From positions 5,698,501 to 5,762,500 of the forward strand of contig CANJKZ010000010.1 of NCBI GenBank assembly GCA_947471745.1: 64,000 bases of DNA. The letters run 5' to 3'. How positions within the stretch are numbered: position 1 is the stretch's first letter; each line of letters opens with the position of its first letter. Below the pieces are notes generated by a model. The model searched no databases. It had not been told where the DNA came from and saw only the letters and a list, made by a program, of their open reading frames with translations. This DNA comes from Closterium sp. Naga37s-1 (taxonomy: Eukaryota; Streptophyta; Zygnematophyceae; Desmidiales; Closteriaceae). Below, in pieces: positions 11,350 through 25,500 of the stretch. The position numbers and the translations under genes are program-made.

Positions 11350-14300
11350 CTAATTTAGCAGGTACTTGTTAAGATAGAATGCATTGTCGCTGTGGTAAGA
11401 CTTGATAATGTGCACCTGGCGCAGTATGCTTTCAGTGTCAATCACTGAGTAGCGCGATACCCCAGTTGCCCACCTAAGACGTTTGCACCCTGTTTTTGCA
11501 TCCTCACCTGCGCTTGACCAGTACTTTACATATGCCCACTCCTTCGTGCACCCCCTCTTTCGTATGGAACAGCAACAAGAGCCTTCCGTACCACTCTGTC
11601 TCTGCACCAGTCGCCGTTGTTCCCACGATGGCAACATCAGAGAACCACGGCCTAGAGTGAGACAGCGGGGTTGCTTTCACGAAATGTGCTACACGGACGA
11701 AACTAGAATCTTCTGCAGCAGGGATGGCAAGTGTTGTGTGAGCCTGCAACCAGTAAGAGACACAAATCAGTACAAATAACATTCAGTTACATATGGTATC
11801 TGCTTTATGTCACCATTGTCACCACTTACACGAACTTTTGTTGGCCTCAGCTGGCGTCGAAGCAATGCACCCGCAAAGGCATGGTGTGCCTCGCTGTGGA
11901 GCTTCGCCCACTCACGGACAAACCAGTTGGCAATGGGAGTGACGTCATCGGGTTTCACGGGGAAGAAGTAGGACTCCTTCACCATCACCCGAGCTCCATC
12001 CTCGATGGCCTGACACGTGTCAGAAAAGGCAGAGATTGGAAAAAAATCTCCGAATCGCAGCAACCAGCAGCAACGAGCACACCATTCTCCCCCTTCCCCT
12101 GCTCCACTCCCTGCCCTGCACTTCCTCATTTCACTGCCCCCTCTCCTGCCTTGAGCTAACTCTTCCCCTGCTACCCACCAAGGACCTGCCGGCAAACTTT
12201 CCTTGCCACTCAGCCCGAGCTGTCCCGCCAGGCACTCCTACTCACCGCACTCACCATCTCAGCACTCACCCTCCCATCACCGCACTCACCTTCTCTGCAC
12301 TCACCCTCCCATCACCGCACTCACCATCTCAGCACTCACCCTCCCATCACCGCACTCACCATCTCAGCACTCACCCTCCCATCACCGCACTCACCATCTC
12401 AGCACTCACCCTCCCATCACCGCACTCACCATCTCAGCACTCACCCTCCCATCACCGCACTCACCATCTCAGCACTCACCCTCCCATCACCGCACTCACC
12501 ATCTCAGCACTCACCCTCCCATCACTGCACTCACCATCTCAGCACTCACCCTCCCATCACCGCACTCACCATCTCAGCACTCACCCTCCCATCACCGCAC
12601 TCACCTTCTCTGCACTCACCCTCCCATCACCGCACTCACCATCTCAGCACTCACCCTCCCATCACCGCACTCACCATCTCAGCACTCACCCTCCCATCAC
12701 CGCACTCACCATCTCAGCACTCACCCTCCCATCACCGCACTCACCATCTCAGCACTCACCCTCCCATCACCGCACTCACCATCTCAGCACACACCCTCCC
12801 ATCACCGCACTCACCATCTCAGCACCTCCTCTCACAGAACCTACCTTTTGCATAGCCGTTTGTACGCCTTGGTCGGTGGCCACGTTGCTGATGGAGTCAA
12901 GCTTCATCTCGTGGTGCTTCATGATCTGCGTGTCCACTTTCCGCTTATTCGATCTCCTGTAGATTTGCTTCAGCAGGGTGCTATGCAGGTGTTCGAAGAG
13001 GTTGGTGCTGTACTCTTGCACATTCCCAGCTCGTCGAATTCCAGGGATGAAATGAGTCATCAAGTGTGTTTTGATGAGGTTCCACTTTGATTTCTGCTCG
13101 GGGAAGGCAGTCGTGAGTAGTTTCACCAGCCTGGGATGGGTGGGAGCATGAATAAATGAAGGAGTATATGGATAAGCGTTCAATGTGTTAGGGATGGAAT
13201 CGCTAGGGGAGTTAGATGGTTTAGGTTGTATCGTTTGGTGAGGTACCTTGTTGATTTGGCTTGTAGTTCGGAAAGACTTCTCTCGGTGTGAGAGGCGGCG
13301 TTGCAGCAGAGATACCAGTCAAGGTATGCTCTGATGGCCTCCAGCTGGGGCGAGCCGACAACGTCAGCCACCAAAAAGATCAACACCTGGATGCATGCAG
13401 CATGGTGAGTAGGAAAGGTGAGAGAAAATATTGAAGGATCTTCTTCCCATGAATGACTTCAAGCGAGTTTACAGACGAGCTTGACAACAGACCGACACAT
13501 CACTACATTTGCATGAACCAACATAGCAGTGCCCTCTCCACCAGCCCATCTTCTCTCCCCTTCCTCTTCCGTCCCTGCCCAGCTCGCCCCACTCTTCCCA
13601 CCCTCCCCCTTCCACCACTCCATGGTTTAGGCCTCAAAGCATCATACCTGCATGACCGATCGATGTTCAAAAGCTGCGACTTGTTCACCATCCCAGCACT
13701 CACCATCCCAGCACTAACCATCCCATCACTCACCATACTATCACTCACCATCCAGCACTCACCATCCCAGCACTCACCATCCCAGCACTCACCATCCCAT
13801 CACTCACCATCCCAGCACTCACCATCCCATCACTCACCATCCCAGCACTCACCATCCCAGCACTCACCATCCCAGCACTAACCATCCCAGCACTCACCAT
13901 CCCAGCACTCACCATCCGGGCACTCACCATCCCAGCACTAACCATCCCATCACTCACCATCCCAGCACTCACCATCCCAGCCCTAACCATCCCATCACTC
14001 ACCATACTATCACTCACCATCCCAGCACTCACCATCCCAGCACTAACCATCCCATCACTCACCATACTATCACTCAGCATCCGAGCACTCACCGTCCCAG
14101 CACTCACCATCCCAGCACTCACCATCCCATCACTCACCATACTATCACTCACCATCCCCATCCCAGCACCTCCCATCCCAGCACATCCCCACCCAGAGTG
14201 TACATGTTGACGTACCCTGTCGACATAGCAGAGGCTGCACGGCTTCATGCAGCCCTGGCCAGATTTGGTGCATGTCAGTTTCCCGGACTCGGGATAGTCA

Positions 14301-16029
14301 CAAGCCCAAGCGTAAAGCAAAGGAACGACCCATCGCTCGATGCCTTCTGAGTCCAGCAGCATGACACCACTGCACAGTTTTCGGGCAGCCATGACACAGG
14401 GTGAAAACACATGCAGGTTAACAATATTCATTACTTCCAAGTGCCGCACTCCTTTTATGGGGCATGACTCACCAAATAGATAAAGTTTCGATAAACACCA
14501 GCATTTGCACCACTCACTTGTCTTTAAGGCGGAGAAGTGGCTCAAGTAGCTTAGCAATACACGCGTTGTAAAGCTCCACCTTCAAGTGCGACGGCATATT
14601 CGAGGGTGGGATGGGTAACAGCGCCAGCAGGGAGTGCCCAGGCCGCCCCCAGCGTTTTGGGAATGCAATATTCCCCAGTGTCATCATGACCGGGTGCGCC
14701 TTCTTCCTTCCGTTGTTGCTCAAGTGCGTGACATCACTGTACAGTATCAGCGCCGCAACAATCTTGTCCATGCCAATGAATTCCTGCACATAACGCAAAG
14801 AATGGATAGATTGGGTCGAGGGGAAAGGCAATGTCTCTGGGCGGTAAACATTGCTGACTCGAAAAGGGCACACCAGCTGAAAGCCGGGACCATGCATGGT
14901 GAGTGGTAGGTTTGGAACATATGCAAGGTGCGAGTGATGTGAGGGGAGTGTAAACTACCCATCACCTTGCACTCACAATCTCTGCACCTCCCGTCCCATC
15001 ACTCACAATCTCTGCACCTCCCCTCTCATCACTCACCATCTCTCACAACTGCAAATAGCTATCAATAGCACTCACCTGTGCTTCTTGCCACCATGTGCCA
15101 GTTTCTGCAGTGGAATATGCCCGATGCCCACTCTCGCTGTCCTTGTCTCTCCTCGGTCCCATTCTGAAGCCAGGCGCATTGTGCTTGTGCCGAAACATAT
15201 CCGCCAGGGCCTGCAATATCATATACAGCACGTACACAGGCCGGTTAGCACCCTACACAGTATGAGAGTGACGCATGATGCCGCCAGGACATGTAGTCAA
15301 GCCAATGCCCTTCAGTTTCATCCCGGGTACCCGAAACTACGTCAGCAAACTCACCCTCAGTGGATCGCGGTGAAGCATCACTTGCGGTGGAAAGCCCTCC
15401 ACATAAAATGTGGTCGACTCGAATCCACGTCCCGTGTCAGCCAGATATTCCTTCTGTAGCCTCTCCACATCCCGGAAGCTACGGACATTCCCCTCTACCA
15501 GCAGCGGGGCCAACCCTGGATGGATAATTAGCTGCAGCACCTTGTTAGTATCCATGTTCGATAAGCCCATGCCGCCATTCAGCGAATCGAGTTGCTCCAA
15601 CAGGTGTATCAAAGCGGGATGGATGTCGCTGCCATCGGGAAACGAAGGCCTGGCAGCAGAACCGGATCCAGGATTATCTGGACATGTGGTTGGGGGCTGC
15701 TCCGCCCCTTGGCTGGACGACTGGGGCGTTGAGGGATGTGGAGAAGATCCCTCAGGATCAACACGACTCTCACAGCCCACGCCACTAGACGAGGTTGGCA
15801 GTGTCTCCTGAGTTGCATCTTGAGGCGCGGAACTGCCATGTCTGACGAAGCGCGGGAGCGATGCAGGCACAATGTAGGCTATGTTAGGGCGCCTAGGACC
15901 ACTGCCTGCGCGATGCTCTGCAGAGTTGGGGTTGCAGGGTGTGTTGCCAGCCCGGTGCCTTCCTAGCGCGAAACAGTCTGAAAACTCTCGTTCACAGTGT
16001 GCACACCGAACAGGACTAGAACGATCCAT
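11350..16029 (-). CDS. Plavaka-like DNA transposase, about ten exons
   Basis: This is a spliced transposase gene. Exons that I can support are 15355-16029, 15076-15210, 14518-14783, about 14216-14430, 13247-13386, 12845-13130, 11830-12010, 11508-11743 and 11350-11473. Phases agree across the last five, and a short extra exon near 13650 is possible. The start ATG at 16029 opens a C2H2 finger (CAHCEREF, GRHRAGNTPC). Later come YSDVTHLSNNGRKKAHPVMMTLGNI split in family style as SDVTHL then HPVMMTLGN, then LLYAWACDYPES with GCMKPCSLC, then SNKRKVDTQIMKHHE, and the final RQVHIIKSYHSDNAFYLNKY. These match the Plavaka group of KDZ/CACTA-related transposases from memory of the family. No premature stop was seen, so it could be functional. 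Weak inverted repeats TACAGTGTT/AACACTGTA lie at 11147-11155 and 16423-16431. Confidence 0.75.
12240..12828. repeat. 35-bp intronic minisatellite in the transposase gene
   Basis: About 17 copies of a 35-bp unit fill the intron between the exons at 12845-13130 and 11830-12010. In the gene's sense direction (minus strand) each unit contains GGTGAGTGC twice, a strong 5' splice-site sequence. Confidence 0.93.
13687..14160. repeat. 15-bp intronic minisatellite in the transposase gene
   Basis: About 30 copies of CACCATCCCAGCACT and variants (CATCACTCACCATACTAT) occupy the intron below the exon at about 14216-14430. Read in the gene's sense direction, the unit reads GGGATGGTGAGTGCT, so it repeats a consensus 5' splice site every 15 bases. 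Confidence 0.93.
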
Positions 16030-16590
16030 GGCAGCGCGACATTAGTCCGTCGTTCCTTTGCCTCTGCATATCGCCGTGGCGTTTAAATACGCACCCGCTA
16101 CAAAGAGTCGATGAATAGCGAGAAGGCCATTCAGTATAAGGTAGCGGATGGACATCGTGACGGGGAATAACGCTACAGTGCGAGCTAGCTAGAGGCGCGA
16201 CAGCCATGTGATTACGACGAGTCGCTGACGGCGCGACCTGGGGGCACGATATGAGATGCAATACACGAATCGCGATGAGGCGGATCGGGAACCTTGATGA
16301 AATTAGGTTTGCAGCCTTCAGGATAGGGTTGGTGTGTGCGTGCAGTGCCTGATTCCCTGTGCCTCATACCACGACTTCAAACTTTCGAAAGTCAAATGCA
16401 ATGCTATTCACGTTTTAGACACAACACTGTATACGAGCCCTGGTGTGCACATAAGTGATAAGACGTATGCATAAAAAAATGTGCCATTTATAGAATTGAA
16501 CAAAAATATTAACTGAACCTACGATCAAGAAATTTGTAACCATGGTTTCATTTAACAAAACCTACTGACTACTGACTATTGGACTAATAT
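16030..16590. other. Spacer between transposase gene and satellite
   Basis: No gene was seen. It should hold the transposase promoter and, if the weak inverted repeat at 16423-16431 is real, one end of that transposon. The satellite begins to be recognisable at about 16600. Confidence 0.5.
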
Positions 16591-19500
16591 CGTCTAGGAT
16601 AGGAAATCAGGCCTTGCCCCATACGACGGCCTGAATCGCAGTAAAATCCGGCGTTTTATGTCATCTTCCAAACAACCAACCTAGAGTGCTCCGAGTAGAT
16701 GAAAATTGGATGGAAGGTCCACAGCACTACTTAGAGTCACCACACAAAGAATCCGCTCAATCCAATCTTTGGCTGGTAGGTAATCGTGCCTTGCCCCAAA
16801 AGGCAGCGGAAATCGCATAAAAATCAACTAAACTAGCTCATCTTCCAAACAACTAACCTAGAGTGCTCCGCAGGACCTGAAAATTGGATGGAAGGTCCAC
16901 AGCACTACTTAGAGTCACCACACAAAGAATCAGCTCAATCCAATATGTGGCCGGCAGGTAATCGTGCCTTGCCCCAAAAGGCGGCGGAAATCGCATAAAA
17001 ATCAACTAAACTAGCTCATCTTCCAAACAACCAACCTAGAGTGCTCCGCAGGAGCTGAAAATGGGGACACCGGTCCACAGCACTACTTAGAGTCACCACA
17101 CAAAGAATCAGCTCGATCCAATATGTGGCCGGCAGGTAATCATGCCTTGCCCCATAAGGCAGCGGAAATCGCAGCAAAATCAGCTAAACTAGCTCATCTT
17201 CCAAACAACCAACCTAGGGTGATCCGCAGGAGCTGAGAATGGGATGGGAGGTTCATAGAACTAACTAGAGTCACCATACAAAAAATCAGCTCAATCCAAT
17301 CTTTGGCTGGTAGGTAATCGTGCCTTGCCCCAAAAGGCAGCGGAAATCGCATAAAAATCAACTAAACTAGCTCATCTTCCAAACAACCAACCTAGAGTGC
17401 TCCGCAGGACCTGAAAATGGGGACACCGGTCAACAGCACTACTTAGAGTCACCACACAAAGAATCAGCTCGATCCAATATGTGGCCGGCAGGTAATCATG
17501 CCTTGCCCCATAAGGCAGCGGAAATCGCAGCAAAATCAGCTAAACTAGCTCATCTTCCAAACAACCAACCTAGGGTGATCCGCAGTAGCTGATAATGGGA
17601 TGGGAGGTTCATAGAACTAACTAGAGTCACCATACAAAGAATCAGCTCAATCCAATCTTTGGCTGGTAGGTAATCGTGCCTTGCCCCAAAAGGCAGCGGA
17701 AATCGCATAAAAATCAACTAAACTAGCTCATCTTCCAAACAACCAACCTAGAGTGCTCCGCAGGACCTGAAAATGGGGACACCGGTCCACAGCACTACTT
17801 AGAGTCACCACACAAAGAATCAGCTCAATCCAATATGTGGCCGGCAGGTAATCATGCCTTGCCCCATAAGGCAGCGGAAATCGCAGCAAAATCAGCTAAA
17901 CTAGCTCATCTTCCAAACAACCAACCTAGGGTGATCCGCAGGAGTTGAGAATGGGATGGGAGGTTCATAGAGCTAACTAGAGTCACCATACAAAAAATCA
18001 GCTCAATCCAATCTTTGGCTGGTAGGTAATCGTGCCTTGCCCCAAAAGGCAGCGGAAATCGCATAAAAATCAACTAAACTAGCTCATCTTCCAAACAACC
18101 AACCTAGAGTGCTCCGCAGGACCTGAAAATGGGGACACCGGTCCACAGCACTACTTAGAGTCACCACACAAAGAATCAGCTCGATCCAATATGTGGCCGG
18201 CAGGTAATCATGCCTTGCCCCATAAGGCAGCGGAAATCGCAGCAAAATCAGCTAAACTAGCTCATCTTCCAAACAACCAACCTAGGGTGATCCGCAGTAG
18301 CTGAGAATGGGATGGGAGGTTCATAGAACTAACTAGAGTCACCACACAAAGAATCAGCTCAATCCAATCTTTGGCTGGTAGGTAATCGTGCCTTGCCCCA
18401 AAAGGCAGCGGAAATCGCATAAAAATCAACTAAACTAGCTCATCTTCCAAACAACCAACCTAGAGTGCTCCGCAGGAGCTGAAAATGGGGACACCGGTCC
18501 ACAGCACTACTTAGAGTCACCACACAAAGAATCAGCTCAATCCAATATGTGGCCGGCAGGTAATCATGCCTTGCCCCATAAGGCAGCGGAAATCGCAGCC
18601 ATCTCAGCTATACTAGCTCATCTTCCAAACAACCATTCTAGAATGTTCCGCAGCAGCTGAAAATGGGGTGGGAGGTTCATAGAACTAACTAGAGTCACCA
18701 TACAAAGAATCAGCTCAATCCAATCTTTGGCTGGTAGGTAATCGTGCCTTGCCCCAAAAGGCAGCGGAAATCGCATAAAAATCAACTAAACTAGCTCATC
18801 TTCCAAACAACCAACCTAGAGTGCTCCGCAGGACCTGAAAATGGGGACACCGGTCCACAGCACTACTTAGAGTCACCACACAAAGAATCAGCTCGATCCA
18901 ATATGTGGCCGGCAGGTAATCATGCCTTGCCCCATAAGGCAGCGGAAATCGCAGCAAAATCAGCTAAACTAGCTCATCTTCCAAACAACCAAACTAGGGT
19001 GATCTGCAGGAGCTGAGAATGGGATGGGAGGTTCATAGAACTAACTAGAGTCACCACACAAAGAATCAGCTCAATCCAATCTTTGGCTGGTAGGTAATCG
19101 TGCCTTGCCCCAAAAGGCAGCGGAAATCGCATAAAAATCAACTAAACTAGCTCATCTTCCAAACAACCAACCTAGAGTGCTCCGCAGGAGCTGAAAATGG
19201 GGACACCGGTCCACAGCACTACTTAGAGTCACCACACAAAGAATCAGCTCGATCCAATATGTGGCCGGCAGGTAATCATGCCTTGCCCCATAAGGCAGCG
19301 GAAATCGCAGCCATCTCAGCTATACTAGCTCATCTTCCAAACAACCAACCTAGGGTGATCCGCAGGAGCTGAGAATGGGATGGGAGGTTCATAGAACTAA
19401 CTAGAATCACCATACAAAAAATCAGCTCAATCCAATCTTTGGCGGGTAGGTAATCGTGCCTTGCCCCAAAAGGCAGCGGAAATCGCATAAAAATCAACTA

Positions 19501-22500
19501 AACTAGCTCATCTTCCAAACAACCAACCTAGAGTGCTCCGCAGGACCTGAAAATTGGATGGAAGGTCCACAGCACTACTTAGAGTCACCACACAAAGAAT
19601 CAGCTCAATCCAATATGTGGCCGGCAGGTAATCGTGCCTTGCCCCAAAAGGCGGCGGAAATCGCATAAAAATCAACTAAACTAGCTCATCTTCCAAACAA
19701 CCAACCTAGAGTGCTCCGCAGGAGCTGAAAATGGGGACACCGGTCCACAGCACTACTTAGAGTCACCACACAAAGAATCAGCTCGATCCAATATGTGGCC
19801 GGCAGGTAATCATGCCTTGCCCCATAAGGCAGCGGAAATCGCAGCAAAATCAGCTAAACTAGCTCATCTTCCAAACAACCAACCTAGGGTGATCCGCAGG
19901 AGCTGAGAATGGGATGGGAGGTTCGTAGAACTAACTAGAGTCACCATACAAAAAATCAGCTCAATCCAATCTTTGGCTGGTAGGTAATCGTGCCTTGCCC
20001 CAAAAGGCAGCGGAAATCGCATAAAAATCAACTAAACTAGCTCATCTTCCAAACAACCAACCTAGAGTGCTCCGCAGGACCTGAAAATGGGGACACCGGT
20101 CCACAGCACTACTTAGAGTCACCACACAAAGAATCAGCTCGATCCAATATGTGGCCGGCAGGTAATCATGCCTTGCCCCATAAGGCAGCGGAAATTGCAG
20201 CAAAATCAGCTAAACTAGCTCATCTTCCAAACAACCAACCTAGGGTGATCCGCAGTAGCTGAGAATGGGATGGGAGGTTCATAGAACTAACTAGAGTCAC
20301 CATACAAAGAATCAGCTCAATCCAATCTTTGGCTGGTAGGTAATCGTGCCTTGCCCCAAAAGGCAGCGGAAATCGCATAAAAATCAACTAAACTAGCTCA
20401 TCTTCCAAACAACCAACCTAGAGTGCTCCGCAGGACCTGAAAATGGGGACACCGGTCCACAGCACTACTTAGAGTCACCACACAAAGAATCAGCTTGATC
20501 CAATATGTGGCCGGCAGGTAATCATGCCTTGCCCCATAAGGCAGCGGAAATCGCAGCAAAATCAGCTAAACTAGCTCATCTTCCAAACAACCAACCTAGG
20601 GTGATCCGCAGTAGCTGAGAATGGGATGGGAGGTTCATAGAACTAACTAGAGTCACCACACAAAGAATCAGCTCAATCCAATCTTTGGCTGGTAGGTAAT
20701 CGTGCCTTGCCCCAAAAGGCAGCGGAAATCGCATAAAAATCAACTAAACTAGCTCATCTTCCAAACAACCAACCTAGAGTGCTCCGCAGGAGCTGAAAAT
20801 GGGGACACCGGTCCACAGCACTACTTAGAGTCACCACACAAAGAATCAGCTCAATCCAATATGTGGCCGGCAGGTAATCATGCCTTGCCCCATAAGGCAG
20901 CGGAAATCGCAGCCATCTCAGCTATACTAGCTCATCTTCCAAACAACCATTCTAGAATGTTCCGCAGCAGCTGAAAATGGGGTGGGAGGTTCATAGAACT
21001 AACTAGAGTCACCATACAAAGAATCAGCTCAATCCAATCTTTGGCTGGTAGGTAATCGTGCCTTGCCCCAAAAGGCAGCGGAAATCGCATAAAAATCAAC
21101 TAAACTAGCTCATCTTCCAAACAACCAACCTAGAGTGCTCCGCAGGACCTGAAAATGGGGACACCGGTCCACAGCACTACTTAGAGTCACCACACAAAGA
21201 ATCAGCTCGATCCAATATGTGGCCGGCAGGTAATCATGCCTTGCCCCATAAGGCAGCGGAAATCGCAGCAAAATCAGCTAAACTAGCTCATCTTCCAAAC
21301 AACCAAACTAGGGTGATCCGCAGGAGCTGAGAATGGGATGGGAGGTTCATAGAACTAACTAGAGTCACCACACAAAGAATCAGCTCAATCCAATCTTTGG
21401 CTGGTAGGTAATCGTGCCTTGCCCCAAAAGGCAGCGGAAATCGCATAAAAATCAACTAAACTAGCTCATCTTCCAAACAACCAACCTAGAGTGCTCCGCA
21501 GGAGCTGAAGATTGGGACACCGGTCCACAGCACTACTTAGAGTCACCACACAAAGAATCAGCTCGATCCAATATGTGGCCGGCAGGTAATCATGCCTTGC
21601 CCCATAAGGCAGCGGAAATCGCAGCCATCTCAGCTATACTAGCTCATCTTCCAAACAACCAACCTAGGGTGATCCGCAGGAGCTGAGAATAGGATGGGAG
21701 GTTCATAGAACTAACTAGAATCACCATACAAAAAATCAGCTCAATCCAATCTTTGGCTGGTAGGTAATCGTGCCTTGCCCCAAAAGGCAGCGGAAATCGC
21801 ATAAAAATCAACTAAACTAGCTCATCTTCCAAACAACCAACCTAGAGTGCTCCGCAGGACCTGAAAATGGGGACACCGGTCCACAGCACTACTTAGAGTC
21901 ACCACACAAAGAATCAGCTCGATCCAATATGTGGCCGGCAGGTAATCATGCCTTGCCCCAGAAGGCAGCGGAAATCGCAGCAAAATCAGCTAAACTAGCT
22001 CATCTTCCAAACAACCAACCTAGGGTGATCCGCAGTAGCTGAGAATGGGATGGGAGGTTCATATAACTAACTAGAGTCACCACACAAATAATCAGCTCAA
22101 TCCAATCTTTGGCTGGTAGGTAATCGTGCCTTGCCCCAAAAGGCAGCGGAAATCGCATAAAAATCAACTAAACTAGCTCATCTTCCAAACAACCAACCTA
22201 GAGTGCTCCGCAGGAGCTGAAAATGGGGACACCGGTCCACAGCACTACTTAGAGTCACCACACAAAGAATCAGCTCAATCCAATATGTGGCCGGCAGGTA
22301 ATCATGCCTTGCCCCATAAGGCAGCGGAAATCGCAGCCATCTCAGCTATACTAGCTCATCTTCCAAACAACCATTCTAGAATGTTCCGCAGCAGCTGAAA
22401 ATGGGGTGGGAGGTTCATAGAACTAACTAGAGTCACCATACAAAGAATCAGCTCAATCCAATCTTTGGCTGGTAGGTAATCGTGCCTTGCCCCAAAAGGC

Positions 22501-25500
22501 AGCGGAAATTGCATAAAAATCAACTAAACTAGCTCATCTTCCAAACAACCAACCTAGAGTGCTCCGCAGGACCTGAAAATGGGGACACCGGTCCACAGCA
22601 CTACTTAGAGTCACCACACAAAGAATCAGCTCGATCCAATATGTGGCCGGCAGGTAATCATGCCTTGCCCCATAAGGCAGCGGAAATCGCAGCAAAATCA
22701 GCTAAACTAGCTCATCTTCCAAACAACCAAACTAGGGTGATCCGCAGGAGCTGAGAATGGGATGGGAGGTTCATAGAACTAACTAGAGTCACCACACAAA
22801 GAATCAGCTCAATCCAATCTTTGGCTGGTAGGTAATCCTGCCTTGCCCCAAAAGGCAGCGGAAATCGCATAAAAATCAACTAAACTAGCTCATCTTCCAA
22901 ACAACCAACCTAGAGTGCTCCGCAGGAGCTGAAAATGGGGACACCGGTCCACAGCACTACTTAGAGTCACCACACAAAGAATCAGCTCAATCCAATATGT
23001 GGCCGGCAGGTAATCATGCCTTGCCCCATAAGGCAGCGGAAATCGCAGCAAAATCAGCTAAACTAGCTCATCTTCCAAACAACCAACCTAGGGTGATCCG
23101 CAGGAGCTGAGAATGGGATGGGAGGTTCATAGAACTAACTAGAATCACCATACAAAAAATCAGCTCAATCCAATCTTTGGCTGGTAGGTAATCGTGCCTT
23201 GCCCCAAAAGGCAGCGGATATCGCATAAAAATCAACTAAACTAGCTCATCTTCCAAACAACCAACCTAGAGTGCTCCGCAGGACCTGAAAATGGGGACAC
23301 CGGTCCACAGCACTACTTAGAGTCACCACACAAAGAATCAGCTCGATCCAATATGTGGCCGGCAGGTAATCATGCCTTGCCCCATAAGGCAGCGGAAATC
23401 GCAGCAAAATCAGCTAAACTAGCTCATCTTCCAAACAACCAACCTAGGGTGATCCGCAGTAGCTGAGAATGGGATGGGAGGTTCATAGAACTAACTAGAG
23501 TCACCACACAAAGAATCAGCTCAATCCAATCTTTGGCTGGTAGGTAATCGTGCCTTGCCCCAAAAGGCAGCGGAAATCGCATAAAAATCAACTAAACTAG
23601 CTCATCTTCCAAACAACCAACCTAGAGTGCTCCGCAGGAGCTGAAAATGGGGACACCGGTCCACAGCACTACTTAGAGTCACCACACAAAGAATCAGCTC
23701 AATCCAATATGTGGCCGGCAGGTAATCATGCCTTGCCCCATAAGGCAGCGGAAATCGCAGCCATCTCAGCTATACTAGCTCATCTTCCAAACAACCATTC
23801 TAGAATGTTCCGCAGCAGCTGAAAATGGGGTGGGAGGTTCATAGAACTAACTAGAGTCACCATACAAAGAATCAGCTCAATCCAATCTTTGGCTGGTAGG
23901 TAATCGTGCCTTGCCCCAAAAGGCAGCGGAAATTGCATAAAAATCAACTAAACTAGCTCATCTTCCAAACAACCAACCTAGAGTGCTCCGCAGGACCTGA
24001 AAATGGGGACACCGGTCCACAGCACTACTTAGAGTCACCACACAAAGAATCAGCTCGATCCAATATGTGGCCGGCAGGTAATCATGCCTTGCCCCATAAG
24101 GCAGCGGAAATCGCAGCAAAATCAGCTAAACTAGCTCATCTTCCAAACAACCAAACTAGGGTGATCCACAGGAGCTGAGAATGGGATGGGAGGTTCATAG
24201 AACTAACTAGAGTCACCACACAAAGAATCAGCTCAATCCAATCTTTGGCTGGTAGGTAATCCTGCCTTGCCCCAAAAGGCAGCGGAAATCGCATAAAAAT
24301 CAACTAAACTAGCTCATCTTCCAAACAACCAACCTAGAGTGCTCCGCAGGAGCTGAAAATGGGGACACCGGTCCACAGCACTACTTAGAGTCACCACACA
24401 AAGAATCAGCTCAATCCAATATGTGGCCGGCAGGTAATCATGCCTTGCCCCATAAGGCAGCGGAAATCGCAGCAAAATCAGCTAAACTAGCTCATCTTCC
24501 AAACAACCAACCTAGGGTGATCCGCAGGAGCTGAGAATGGGATGGGAGGTTCATAGAACTAACTAGAATCACCATACAAAAAATCAGCTCAATCCAATCT
24601 TTGGCTGGTAGGTAATCGTGCCTTGCCCCAAAAGGCAGCGGATATCGCATAAAAATCAAGTAAACTAGCTCATCTTCCAAACAACCAACCTAGAGTGCTC
24701 CGCAGGACCTGAAAATGGGGACACCGGTCCACAGCACTACTTAGAGTCACCACACAAAGAATCAGCTCGATCCAATATGTGGCCGGCAGGTAATCATGCC
24801 TTGCCCCATAAGGCAGCGGAAATCGCAGCAAAATCAGCTAAACTAGCTCATCTTCCAAACAACCAACCTAGGGTGATCCGCAGTAGCTGAGAATGGGATG
24901 GGAGGTTCATAGAACTAACTAGAGTCACCACACAAAGAATCAGCTCAATCCAATCTTTGGCTGGTAGGTAATCGTGCCTTGCCCCAAAAGGCAGCGGAAA
25001 TCGCATAAAAATCAACTAAACTAGCTCATCTTCCAAACAACCAACCTAGAGTGCTCCGCAGGAGCTGAAAATGGGGACACCGGTCCACAGCACTACTTAG
25101 AGTCACCACACAAAGAATCAGCTCAATCCAATATGTGGCCGGCAGGTAATCATGCCTTGCCCCATAAGGCAGCGGAAATCGCAGCCATCTCAGCTATACT
25201 AGCTCATCTTCCAAACAACCATTCTAGAATGTTCCGCAGCAGCTGAAAATGGGGTGGGAGGTTCATAGAACTAACTAGAGTCACCATACAAAGAATCAGC
25301 TCAATCCAATCTTTGGCTGGTAGGTAATCGTGCCTTGCCCCAAAAGGCAGCGCAAATCGCATAAAAATCAACTAAACTAGCTCATCTTCCAAACAACCAA
25401 CCTAGAGTGCTCCGCAGGAGCTGAAAATGGGGACACCGGTCCACAGCACTACTTAGAGTCACCACACAAAGAATCAGCTCGATCCAATATGTGGCCGGCA

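Noticed and set aside
12036..13090. Ser/His/Pro-rich plus-strand frames near 300 codons
   Set aside because: They are antisense translation of the 35-bp intronic repeat; the conserved transposase exons lie on the other strand.
13648..13673. A 26-bp micro-exon in the transposase gene
   Set aside because: Borders look plausible (GCAG before, GTATGA after) but its length does not fit the phases of the neighbouring exons.
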